Shown piece after piece: positions 17,834 through 26,066 of a DNA stretch of 64,000 bases; the first letter of the stretch is position 1; every line of letters starts with the position of its first letter. The stretch is taken from positions 3,162,001 to 3,226,000 of the forward strand of contig JAWPMV010000001.1 of the NCBI GenBank assembly GCA_033391075.1, written 5' to 3'. The notes below the pieces were generated by a model. It was not told where the DNA came from and searched no databases. It was given only the letters and a program-made list of their open reading frames with translations. The position numbers and the translations under genes are program-made. This stretch comes from Bacteroidia bacterium (GTDB lineage Bacteria > Bacteroidota > Bacteroidia > J057).

Positions 17834-18472
17834 TCAATTACAAACCCTCATTTCTATGAAACTGAGTTGATTCTCTATTTGATCATAGAATTTCTTATCA
17901 TAGGCTTTTTGCAACCATTTACATGCATTTGTCGCTTTTCCAGTCTTCTCATAGTACAGAGCCTTATTGCGGTATACATAAGCATTATCAGCATCCAGTT
18001 CTTCTGACTTCAAGACATCTTTCATTCCATCCCGAAACTGGCCAAGGAGAATTTTTGAATAGCCACGATTGTTGTAAGAATAGGGAAAGTCGGGGTCAAC
18101 TTCTATCGCTTTATCAAAAGCCTCTATCGCTTTTTCATGCTCATCATTTTCCTGGAAAACGAGTCCTTTATTATTGTGTGGGCCTGGCCACTCTGGTTCA
18201 AAGTCAATGGTCAGGTCTAAATAGTGAAGACCGGAATCTTCCAAACCCATTTCCAAAAAATTATCAGACATAATAAAAGCCACTCTCCCATTCTTGCCGT
18301 CTCTTTGAATGAGTTCTCTACCGATTTCATTAGACGCTTCATAATTCCCTTCTCTCCCAAGTCGCTTGAACTCTTCTAGTCGTGGATCTGGCTCGCTTTC
18401 CGAACAAGAAAAGAGCATGACCAACAGCCATAAGAAGAAGGTATTTCCTAAATGCCTTTTAAAAAGCCTCAT
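17834..18472 (-). CDS. TPR-repeat lipoprotein
   Basis: This 212-residue protein has a lipoprotein signal with VMLFSC (Cys 23). It is followed by a chain of tetratricopeptide repeats, clearest in GPHNNKGLVFQENDEHEKAIEAF and FPYSYNNRGYSKILLGQF (each shortened here to its core). TPR domains bind other proteins; the partner is unknown. The gene is convergent with mogA, with a 17-base gap and no terminator I can see between them. It diverges from dodecin. Confidence 0.88.
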   Translation of the reverse strand: MRLFKRHLGNTFFLWLLVMLFSCSESEPDPRLEEFKRLGREGNYEASNEIGRELIQRDGKNGRVAFIMSDNFLEMGLEDSGLHYLDLTIDFEPEWPGPHNNKGLVFQENDEHEKAIEAFDKAIEVDPDFPYSYNNRGYSKILLGQFRDGMKDVLKSEELDADNAYVYRNKALYYEKTGKATNACKWLQKAYDKKFYDQIENQLSFIEMRVCN

Positions 18473-18600
18473 AAATTTTCAATGTGAAAATATTCTAAAT
18501 ATGAATAATTGCTATGGTAAATGTTACTTATTAGAGATTTCTCCTTCTAAAGAATATAAAACTGATAATCCTATTGTCTAAACCATAAATTTTAAACACC

Positions 18601-18801
18601 ATGGCAGTAATGAAAGTCGTTGAATTGATGGCCAATTCATCCACAAGCTGGGAAGATGCTACACAAAAAGCAATTAAAAAGGCATCAAAATCCATTAAAA
18701 ACATTCGCTCCGCCTTTGTCCAAAGTCAAAGCGTTGTTGTTAAAGAAGACAAAGTCACAGAATTCCGTGTTAACCTGAAGGTTACCTTCGAAGTAAAATA
18801 A
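18601..18801 (+). CDS. Dodecin family flavin-binding protein
   Basis: This 66-residue protein is the full usual length of a dodecin. The fold MKVVELMANSSTSWEDATQ, the flavin-stacking W17 and the C-terminal strand KVTEFRVNLKVTFEVK match the family. Dodecins form hollow 12-mers that store or buffer flavin (riboflavin, FMN or FAD) in the cytoplasm. It is monocistronic, with its own strong terminator immediately downstream. Confidence 0.95.
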   Translation: MAVMKVVELMANSSTSWEDATQKAIKKASKSIKNIRSAFVQSQSVVVKEDKVTEFRVNLKVTFEVK

Positions 18802-18802
18802 C

Positions 18803-18840
18803 ACAAAGAGCCCTGAGTGATCAGGGCTCTTTGTTTTTTC
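18803..18840 (+). terminator. Intrinsic terminator after dodecin
   Basis: The arms acaaagagccctga and tcagggctctttgt form a perfect 14-bp stem around a GTGA tetraloop, followed by a T-run. It begins directly after the dodecin stop codon. Confidence 0.95.
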
Positions 18841-18943
18841 AGAAATCTATATATTTTATCAGTAATACTTTACAACTAATCGAACTTGATTTCCAGCAGG
18901 ATTTCTCCATATTGATCTGAGAAAATAAACACCGGATCATTTT

Positions 18944-20692
18944 ATGTTGAGGCCCAATTCTCTTTTCCTGCTCCTTATTCCCAGCCTGTTTTTCCTTTCC
19001 TTCCCACTTACCACCTTCGCCCAAAAAGATCATTTCAAAGCCTATTTAAAGGTAAGTGGGCAAGATAATCCAAGTAGACTTCAAGCCAATAAACTTATCC
19101 TCCAGCCAAATGGAAAGGATTTCTATGTCCTCTCTGAACTGAAAGCTGCTAGTCCGGATTATACCAATTATGCCCTTTTGATTTCAGTAGATGCTGAAGG
19201 AAATATACAGGAAAGTTCTACCTTAAGCAGCAATGTCCAGAATGCTGTAGACGGTGTAAGGGCTTCTTCCATTTGCTTTGATACAGATGGTCAGCTTTAC
19301 ATTGGAGGAGGCTATACAGGCTCCTGGAATCCTTTGGGGACAGGTGCAGAAAGAACTCTTTCTGCTTTAGATGCACAGGGAAATCTAAAATGGAGTCAAA
19401 TGCAGTCAAGTTTTTACTTTGCTGACATTTTATATGATGCCGATATCGACCGGATCATTAGTCTCTCAGGTCCTTCCAATCTCGCCAATACGAATTACAA
19501 CATACAGATCAATCAGTTTGCCAGAGATGGAAAATTAGGTCAGACTTTTTCTATTCTTAGTTCCAGTCAGGATTATGGCAAAGCCCTGATCAGTCTGGAA
19601 AGCAAAGACTATGGATTTGCGGGAACTTCCTATGATGCAGGGAAAGGTAGTGTACTCGTGGGAAAGATTGATCAAAGTCTGTCTCTGATCTGGGCGAGCA
19701 AATTTAGTCATCCAGATTTAGATATGGAGGTTCAGGATATGAGTCAACATCCAGGGGGAAGAATTGCCATTTCAGGGACAGCTAATGATATCAAAAGTGG
19801 AAGCCAGAAAGCTTTCTTATTAATCCTGGGTAATACCGGAGAGCTGGTAAGTTTTACGAGCTATCAAATTGGGACAGCTTGCCCAACAGAAGGAATGGGG
19901 ATGGAAGCCTTTGAATACAATGGAAAAGATGGCTTTATTTTGAGCGGTTTTTACTACGAAAGCAATCCAAAGGAAAGAAGATCATTTGTTTTGAGGAGCA
20001 ATCTGGAGGGAGAAATTGATTGGGTGAATACCTATAGTGAGTACAGACCAGAAGACAATAGCTGGGATGAAGTACTGAGAGATATTCAGCTTCTTCCTTC
20101 AGAAGGACAATTTGCTGCCATTGGTGAAGTAAACAGGTATAAAAATGGGATTGAGTTGGACAGGAAAGCTTTAGTTATGGTAAAGGGATCTTTAGAAGAA
20201 GGGAGCTTGAGCAGCGGAGAAGATTGTTATGAGGGTTTACAAGCAGCTAGTGAAAGCTATAGCCTGAATCAAGAATCTCTTACTTCTGCAAGCATTCTCC
20301 CTAATTCGGCCATCGGTTTCGCCTATCAACAGCCAACTATCTCGGTTGAAAATGGCTACTGTAGTTTCGGTTCTGTTCCAGAAAATGAAGATCCACAGGA
20401 AGATATTCGTAACAGATTCCCTGACAGAATTTCCCTGGACCAGGAAGCCTACCTTATTTTTAAAAATGGGCCACAAAGCATCAGTTTCCGATCCAAATAT
20501 GGATTTATGCCGAAAGCAGGGAAATTGGAGGTCTTTGATATTACAGGAAGAAAGTTGGAAAGCCTGATTCTTTCCCCTAATGATCATAGCAAAGAAATAG
20601 TACTCCCACAGCTCAGCTATGGCATGTACTTCATTCTCTTAAAAGATGGAGAACATCTGATTGATACGCAGCGTTTCTTATTGGGCTTTTAA
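18944..20692 (+). CDS. Secreted T9SS protein, probable beta-propeller
   Basis: This 582-residue protein has a signal peptide (about 1-26, ending TTFAQ). The body carries recurring strands of the form ILQPNGKDFYVLSE, ICFDTDGQLYIGGGYTG and AISGTAND, typical of SBBP/NHL-like propellers in Bacteroidota cell-surface proteins. Residues 500-582 form a T9SS sorting domain (KLEVFDITGRKLESL, LSYGMYFILLKDG). Its function is unknown. The stop codon is one base from the stop of the convergent fusion gene at 20694, with no room for a terminator. Confidence 0.85.
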   Translation: MLRPNSLFLLLIPSLFFLSFPLTTFAQKDHFKAYLKVSGQDNPSRLQANKLILQPNGKDFYVLSELKAASPDYTNYALLISVDAEGNIQESSTLSSNVQNAVDGVRASSICFDTDGQLYIGGGYTGSWNPLGTGAERTLSALDAQGNLKWSQMQSSFYFADILYDADIDRIISLSGPSNLANTNYNIQINQFARDGKLGQTFSILSSSQDYGKALISLESKDYGFAGTSYDAGKGSVLVGKIDQSLSLIWASKFSHPDLDMEVQDMSQHPGGRIAISGTANDIKSGSQKAFLLILGNTGELVSFTSYQIGTACPTEGMGMEAFEYNGKDGFILSGFYYESNPKERRSFVLRSNLEGEIDWVNTYSEYRPEDNSWDEVLRDIQLLPSEGQFAAIGEVNRYKNGIELDRKALVMVKGSLEEGSLSSGEDCYEGLQAASESYSLNQESLTSASILPNSAIGFAYQQPTISVENGYCSFGSVPENEDPQEDIRNRFPDRISLDQEAYLIFKNGPQSISFRSKYGFMPKAGKLEVFDITGRKLESLILSPNDHSKEIVLPQLSYGMYFILLKDGEHLIDTQRFLLGF

Positions 20693-20693
20693 G

Positions 20694-23600
20694 CTAGACT
20701 TCCCAGCCACAAAGAGCTGCGATATATGCCTTGCTACCATCATTGGACCAGGCATCCAGCTGTGCGGGATCTTTTAACTGCTGTCCTCTCATACGGGAAA
20801 CAGCCAGGTATCCGCAATTGACATCAGGAAGACCACTCATATCTCCCCAGAGTTTCTCGACCTGGGCTACTGGATAAATGTCTTCCTGTCCATGCCCCCA
20901 GCGCAACTTTACATTTTTTATGGTTACATAGGTGGGCATCCTACTGGCCATTTGCCGTACAGCCTCATCGATTCTTTCCGGCTTTGAATGAAGATCTTCT
21001 CGACTAAGTCCAAAGAGTTCCAGAAGCTGATCAACATCTATCCAGGTGGTAAGAGAGTTGTAATAACTCAATTTAAATTCATCTTCCTCCCGCGGTTGAG
21101 CCAATCCTTCAAGCAAACGTACCTGACCATTAACTCTGGCCAGGCCACCTCCCCTATCTTCAATTCTTCGAGGTACTACCTCAAAGCTGAGAACTTTCGA
21201 TGAATGTATATGATATCCTAGAGCGGCTGGATCAATATCGGCTCCCAGAGTATCAATATTATGAAGCATGATAGTCTTAAGGCCTGGATGCTCCTTCAAA
21301 ACCTTAGCCAGGGTTCCATTTCTCAGAAGGTTACTCACCTCATACCAATGCCCTAAAGGACTAAGTCTCTGAGAAGCTATATTATCTTCATAATCGGTTC
21401 CTTCTCCTTTAGATTTCGCCCATCCGATCAAGGCCTCTCTCACAGCATCCTGGACTTTTTGCTTGTTTTCATCCAGGGTTTCCTGGGCCATTTCTTCCCA
21501 TAGAAACCTAAGGTCTCGTTCCATCGGAATGAACCTTTGTCCTATAGATCTACCGGGAGAAAGATATACTCCTCCCTCATATCCATAATTCCCTGCAGTA
21601 TTGAGATTCTCCTGTATAGAGTTGTGAGTAAGATGACTCGTCGCAAATATATGAGGAATAGGCACCTCAAATGTTTCTGAGGTACGCTGGGTTTTCTTTA
21701 AATGAATTTCGATAAAGGATCTATGAATGCCTTCTATTTCTACAAAAGGACTCAGGGCTTTTATTACTCCGGCACCTTGTGTCCATCGACTTCCTACTCC
21801 TCCTGCCAGACTCAGTACCGCCAGCTCCCCATTTCGAATCGCTTCTTTACCTTTCTCCTGGTACGCCTCCAATTGCTTGAGTTCAACTACATCTTCAGAC
21901 AGGACATCCTCAATCTGGCTTTCAGCTGACAATCGGTTTCTGGAAAGCCCAATTCGTCCTCTTTGGAGATCCTTCCGCAATTGTTCGTGTTGGATAAAGT
22001 CGAATCCATTTTCCTCTTTGATCTTGCGACTTAGCTTGTGTTGCTCCTTCAGATCAGAGGTTCCTGCCGGATCGCTGCTTCTAAACAATTTACCAACCAT
22101 CGTCCTCAAGAGGTTATGGGCCGTATCCCCATTTCCCAATTGGGCGGTATATCTATCTATTTCTATTTTTCTATCGTTGGGAAGTTCACTTCCCTTTTCG
22201 GAAAGTTCGGCCAAATGCAATCGATAATAAGCATCGGGCATCAAGGCTTCATAATCTTCCATCAAACTAGCCTGAGTTCCCAGAGGATTTATGTTGAAGT
22301 CATAGACCACAGGCTCCATGGCAAAAGGAAGTGCAGCTGACAACTCTTGTTTACTTTCTTTCAGGATTTCCAGAACAGCTTCTTTCGCATTTCCATTATA
22401 GGCCGGATCGACAAACATACCCATACCTCCTCCAGACATTCCTCCCAGCATCAAAAAACCCCAGTATTGATCTCCAAACTTCTTCTTGGCCTTCTGTATG
22501 ATCAATTCTGTAAAATGGGTTGAGGCCCAGGGAATAATAGTCTTGATTGGGTATTCCCAATTGTGATTGGTGTTTTGGGCAAGCTTTTGGATGTCGCCTT
22601 CTCTCAAAGCATGCTGAATATTGTTATAAATCTCATAAGCAGCCTGTCTTGCCTTCCATTCTTCGGAAGCGCGAAGCAGATACTTCTCTGTAACCATTTC
22701 CAGAATGGGGCCTACATTTTGAGCCATACCCCCATGCATCAATACCAGAGATTTACTCAGTCTTTCATTGATCTCTGCATGGAGATTTTCGCCTTGCAAT
22801 ACATTGTGGATAGGCAAGAGACATCCCCGACTGATTCCAAATTCGGGATCTCCTGATTTTGCAGCTGTGCCTTCAATTTTTTTGATTCCAGGCCAGACTC
22901 CTCCGGAATCCTGCCAACCTCCCCCGGAACCTCCTAACCATTCTCCTAATATAGCTCGTGATGCGACCAGTCTTCTTTCAGGCTCTGTCAATCCCCCTTC
23001 TAATGAAGCCGTCTGCCCGGTTGCACGCATAATGAGGGCAATCATAGAACCTAGCAGATTGGTCGAGACGGCAAAGCGGGAACCTTTAGGTATATCATTT
23101 ACCTTCGTCAATAACTCAACTCCCATGCCTGGCCCAACAATACGCGCCAGTATCTCCTCCAGTTTCTGTCCGGTACCTTCAAAAGCGGGAGGCACCAGTC
23201 CACCGGCAATAATCCCGGCTTTCAGGAGGGAAAGATAGTCATTGCCAAAATTGAAGAGGTCGGCTAAATCAGAAATGTCTTTACTCGTATTCAGGTCCAG
23301 ACTACTCAAGCGGATCACAGGTTCAGAAATAACCCTAAAATAGGTACTTATTGAAGGACGGATTTCTTTATCTCTCCCATAAACCCCTAAATCGACAGAT
23401 ACATTTATTACTCTGGCTCCTTCAGGATAATCCATACCCAAAAAGAAGATATCTGACCAACCGCTATGGCTAAGATCCATTCTGACAGAAGTCTGTTCTC
23501 TGAGAATGGGAAACAACTGACTATTTTCAGATTTATTAAGTAAAGCGGAATGAATATGTATGGGTAATTCTTCTACATGTCCGAGGCGAAACATCCATTG

Positions 23601-24026
23601 ATTTCCTCTACTGGCGCGCACGCTTTTCCGAACCTGATCTGCTAGAATTTTAAAGCTCAGGTGATGGTAGGCATCTGCAAGCGCACTTGCCAGTACGGCA
23701 TTCATTCCCACCTTTTCCACTTCTTTGTGAAAGGTATGTATCGCTTGTTCAAACTTTCTATCAAGAAGGTCTTCAAAACCATGATAAGGCAATTTCCCAG
23801 TGCCGGGTATATTATCGGATTCCTGCAGCACAAATCGGAAGGCAGAATGCAGGAACAAACTGGCTCTTACTCTTTCGTAAAGATTGTCTGTTTGCTTTCT
23901 GAATGCTTCTAATTCATCCAAATAGCTCATCAGGTCTTCTGTAGAAAGACCTTCGCACAGATCGAGGAAGGAACGATCCCTGATAGCCTGCTCCTGACTA
24001 CTAATGGTTTCTATAAATGGATTCAT
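20694..24026 (-). CDS. Fusion of GHMP sugar-kinase-like module and UDP-sugar pyrophosphorylase-like module
   Basis: This protein has 1,110 residues. After an N-terminal helical part, residues 178-545 follow the fucokinase branch of GHMP kinases: MDLSHSGWSDIFFLG (183-197), DIPKGSRFAVSTN (311-323) where the ATP loop should be, GGWQDSGGVWPGIK (369-382), and LGGMSGGGMGMFVD (527-540). The ATP loop lacks the usual GLGSS/GLGTS glycines. Residues 735-1100 look like a UDPGP-type nucleotidyltransferase: SLAGGVGSRWTQGAGVIKAL (739-758), MLHNIDTLGADID and FEVVPRRIEDRGGG. The likely role is sugar 1-phosphorylation followed by, or allied to, UDP-sugar formation; the sugar is not identified. Its ATG overlaps the stop of the upstream nucleotidyltransferase in a TAATG junction, which indicates translational coupling. 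Confidence 0.82.
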   Translation of the reverse strand: MNPFIETISSQEQAIRDRSFLDLCEGLSTEDLMSYLDELEAFRKQTDNLYERVRASLFLHSAFRFVLQESDNIPGTGKLPYHGFEDLLDRKFEQAIHTFHKEVEKVGMNAVLASALADAYHHLSFKILADQVRKSVRASRGNQWMFRLGHVEELPIHIHSALLNKSENSQLFPILREQTSVRMDLSHSGWSDIFFLGMDYPEGARVINVSVDLGVYGRDKEIRPSISTYFRVISEPVIRLSSLDLNTSKDISDLADLFNFGNDYLSLLKAGIIAGGLVPPAFEGTGQKLEEILARIVGPGMGVELLTKVNDIPKGSRFAVSTNLLGSMIALIMRATGQTASLEGGLTEPERRLVASRAILGEWLGGSGGGWQDSGGVWPGIKKIEGTAAKSGDPEFGISRGCLLPIHNVLQGENLHAEINERLSKSLVLMHGGMAQNVGPILEMVTEKYLLRASEEWKARQAAYEIYNNIQHALREGDIQKLAQNTNHNWEYPIKTIIPWASTHFTELIIQKAKKKFGDQYWGFLMLGGMSGGGMGMFVDPAYNGNAKEAVLEILKESKQELSAALPFAMEPVVYDFNINPLGTQASLMEDYEALMPDAYYRLHLAELSEKGSELPNDRKIEIDRYTAQLGNGDTAHNLLRTMVGKLFRSSDPAGTSDLKEQHKLSRKIKEENGFDFIQHEQLRKDLQRGRIGLSRNRLSAESQIEDVLSEDVVELKQLEAYQEKGKEAIRNGELAVLSLAGGVGSRWTQGAGVIKALSPFVEIEGIHRSFIEIHLKKTQRTSETFEVPIPHIFATSHLTHNSIQENLNTAGNYGYEGGVYLSPGRSIGQRFIPMERDLRFLWEEMAQETLDENKQKVQDAVREALIGWAKSKGEGTDYEDNIASQRLSPLGHWYEVSNLLRNGTLAKVLKEHPGLKTIMLHNIDTLGADIDPAALGYHIHSSKVLSFEVVPRRIEDRGGGLARVNGQVRLLEGLAQPREEDEFKLSYYNSLTTWIDVDQLLELFGLSREDLHSKPERIDEAVRQMASRMPTYVTIKNVKLRWGHGQEDIYPVAQVEKLWGDMSGLPDVNCGYLAVSRMRGQQLKDPAQLDAWSNDGSKAYIAALCGWEV

Positions 24027-24976
24027 TACTTTCTTTGATCTTCGGCCAGCAGATGTACAAGCTTATTTAGCATTTCGTTCTTCTCGATTCCAGCCAGTCC
24101 CAAAGCCAATTGTGCCTGAAACAGTCCATAGCCGGAGCTAAGGTCATAGCGCCTCCCCTTCATATCCAGTGCCAGATAACTACCCTGTTCGGCGAGTTTC
24201 TGTAAACTGGGGGTCAACATCAATTCATCTTGATCTGATTTCCTGGCCTCAAAGCTTTCTTGCAGGAGTTGAATAATTCCCCCATCCAGAACATGCATCC
24301 CAAAAATACAGAGGTAATAGCCCAACTTCAGACCGGGCATTTGCAAAAGCAGTTCTGCCTGGCTCAGAGAAGGTTTTTCTAATATGGTTTCAACCTGATA
24401 TACGCCTTCTTTATGAGGTAAAAGCTTTCCGGAAAGGGTGCCATATTTCCCAATCAGGTATTCGGGAGTTTCATTGACAGCACTTACAGATCCTCCTTCT
24501 TGTTCTGCGACTGAAATCAATTGTTTCGAACAACCCATTTCATCCAAATCACTAACGTAAAGATGATCTCCCAACAGCAATAGAAAGCTATCGTTTTTCA
24601 CATAATCCTTTGCACAGAGAACGGCATGCCCATATCCCAGGGTTTCTTCCTGAACCCTGAAATACATTCGATCCAGAAGATCCTTAATCTTCTTTACCTG
24701 GATTTCGGACCAATCCCGTTTATTCTCTTTAGAGGAAAGATTTTTTGCAAGAGAGCGAAAAGCTTCCAAATAGCGTGGTTCATCCCCGGGAGCACAAACG
24801 ATACATACCTCTTCTACCCCACCAGAGAGTGCCTCTTCTGCTATTACCTGAATCACAGGTTTGGTTATTCCATCTCTATCAACAATGGGCAACATGGCTT
24901 TTTGAACCGTATCACTAACCGGATACAATCTACTGCCCCGAGCTGCTGCAGTAATAACAGCTTTTTTAATACTCAT
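24026..24976 (-). CDS. GalU-like nucleotidyltransferase
   Basis: This 316-residue NTP-transferase fold protein begins KKAVITAAARGSRLYPVSDT and continues with QKAMLPIVDRDGITKPVIQ, the pattern of GalU-type UTP-glucose-1-phosphate uridylyltransferases. LGDHLYVSDLDEM carries the metal-binding Asp region and ETILEKPS the sugar-binding region. The nucleotide loop reads AARGSRLYP where GalU has AAGxGTRxxP, a noticeable deviation. It is the first gene of a coupled pair with the 1,110-residue fusion, which contains a second, unrelated nucleotidyltransferase. The two could work on the same sugar, or one could be regulatory. Confidence 0.86.
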   Translation of the reverse strand: MSIKKAVITAAARGSRLYPVSDTVQKAMLPIVDRDGITKPVIQVIAEEALSGGVEEVCIVCAPGDEPRYLEAFRSLAKNLSSKENKRDWSEIQVKKIKDLLDRMYFRVQEETLGYGHAVLCAKDYVKNDSFLLLLGDHLYVSDLDEMGCSKQLISVAEQEGGSVSAVNETPEYLIGKYGTLSGKLLPHKEGVYQVETILEKPSLSQAELLLQMPGLKLGYYLCIFGMHVLDGGIIQLLQESFEARKSDQDELMLTPSLQKLAEQGSYLALDMKGRRYDLSSGYGLFQAQLALGLAGIEKNEMLNKLVHLLAEDQRK

Positions 24977-25123
24977 TTTTTCTTCTCCTATTCAATTTTC
25001 AGAGGGCCATTATAGTTTTTTTCGGTCGCTTGTGCAAACCATTCTAACCAGAGGGTCCTCCTCCCTTATTTTGAAAATTCCAATAATTAAGCCATTTTTC
25101 AAAGGATTACTAGTCCAAACAAC

Positions 25124-25945
25124 ATGCACAAAACTCTACTACTTACCCTTCTTTGCTCTTGTTCAAGTCTCTTTCTATTTTCTCAGGAAAAATTCAATAC
25201 AGAATTTGCAAATGCTGATTCCTATATTGAATCCGGTTTTTTTGAGTTGGCAAGAAATCTTCTTCAAAATCTTCAGCCCAGAATCGAAACGGGTTCAGAG
25301 GATTACAGACTCTGTGTTGATAAAATTGCCCACACCTATAATCTCCAGTGGAAAGAAGCTTTAAACTCCCCTTCCTCTCAAAAAAGGATGACATTTCTAA
25401 CTGGATTTCTCCAACATATTGAAAACGATGGGGCCTATTTATCGAAATCTCTGACTGTGGATCGAGCGCATTATATATATGAAGCTCTGATAGGAGAATA
25501 TCTCAACAGAGGAGATCATGAATCTGCCATGAAATATAAAGGCAAATTGTATTATGCTTTTCAAAATGGATTACTCCCCAGCTCCATCAAGGAAGTCTTT
25601 AGCCTCGGCAAGTACTCCAATGGCAGTGTCAGTATTTGGGGTTATGAATGGTATGAAGGCTTTGCCTCTCCCAAAGATAATGGCAGCTTCAGTAAAATGG
25701 TCTTTTCTGTTTATCCGGCGAATTCTCCAGGAGAAGAAGAAAAAGAATTGATGCAATTTCATCTTAAACGCATCAATTGGATAGATCATAACCTGGGAGA
25801 ATATGTTTTGGTAGAAAGGCCGGGCAGCTCTCAATCGGGGCGGGTAACAACCCTTTGGGATTTTAGTTTTGATCGTCCGATAGACTACCTCGAACTCCGT
25901 GAGATCATCCTGACGCTTGCCATGTCAGGTGATAGCCGCGGATAG
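25124..25945 (+). CDS. Exported protein of unknown function
   Basis: This 273-residue protein has a signal peptide (HKTLLLTLLCSCSSLFLFSQ, about 1-21). An alpha-helical part (residues 25-160) contains helices that look TPR-like (FANADSYIESGFFELARNLL). A beta-rich C-terminal half (about 165-265) contains YSNGSVSIWGYEWYEG and RVTTLWDFSF. I do not recognise the family. It is monocistronic, diverges from the nucleotidyltransferase pair and is followed by its own terminator. Confidence 0.75.
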   Translation: MHKTLLLTLLCSCSSLFLFSQEKFNTEFANADSYIESGFFELARNLLQNLQPRIETGSEDYRLCVDKIAHTYNLQWKEALNSPSSQKRMTFLTGFLQHIENDGAYLSKSLTVDRAHYIYEALIGEYLNRGDHESAMKYKGKLYYAFQNGLLPSSIKEVFSLGKYSNGSVSIWGYEWYEGFASPKDNGSFSKMVFSVYPANSPGEEEKELMQFHLKRINWIDHNLGEYVLVERPGSSQSGRVTTLWDFSFDRPIDYLELREIILTLAMSGDSRG

Positions 25946-25975
25946 CATAATCACTTGCAGTTATACGAAAATAAG

Positions 25976-26008
25976 AAAAGGGGACGGTTATTAACTGTCC
26001 CCTTTTTT
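25976..26008 (+). terminator. Intrinsic terminator after the 25124 gene
   Basis: aaaaggggacggtta pairs with taactgtcccctttt (one G-T pair) around a one-base loop, followed by a T-run. Confidence 0.85.
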
Positions 26009-26015
26009 ATAGAAA

Positions 26016-26039
26016 AGGGCACCCCTACCAGGATGCCCT
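26016..26039 (-). terminator. Intrinsic terminator after the four-repeat protein
   Basis: On the minus strand agggca and tgccct close a hairpin that is followed by TTTTCT and then more T. It lies 28 bases after the stop of the gene at 26067. Back-to-back with the plus-strand terminator, it isolates the two convergent genes. Confidence 0.7.
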
Positions 26040-26066
26040 AAAACCGTTAACTAAATGAGAAGAAAA

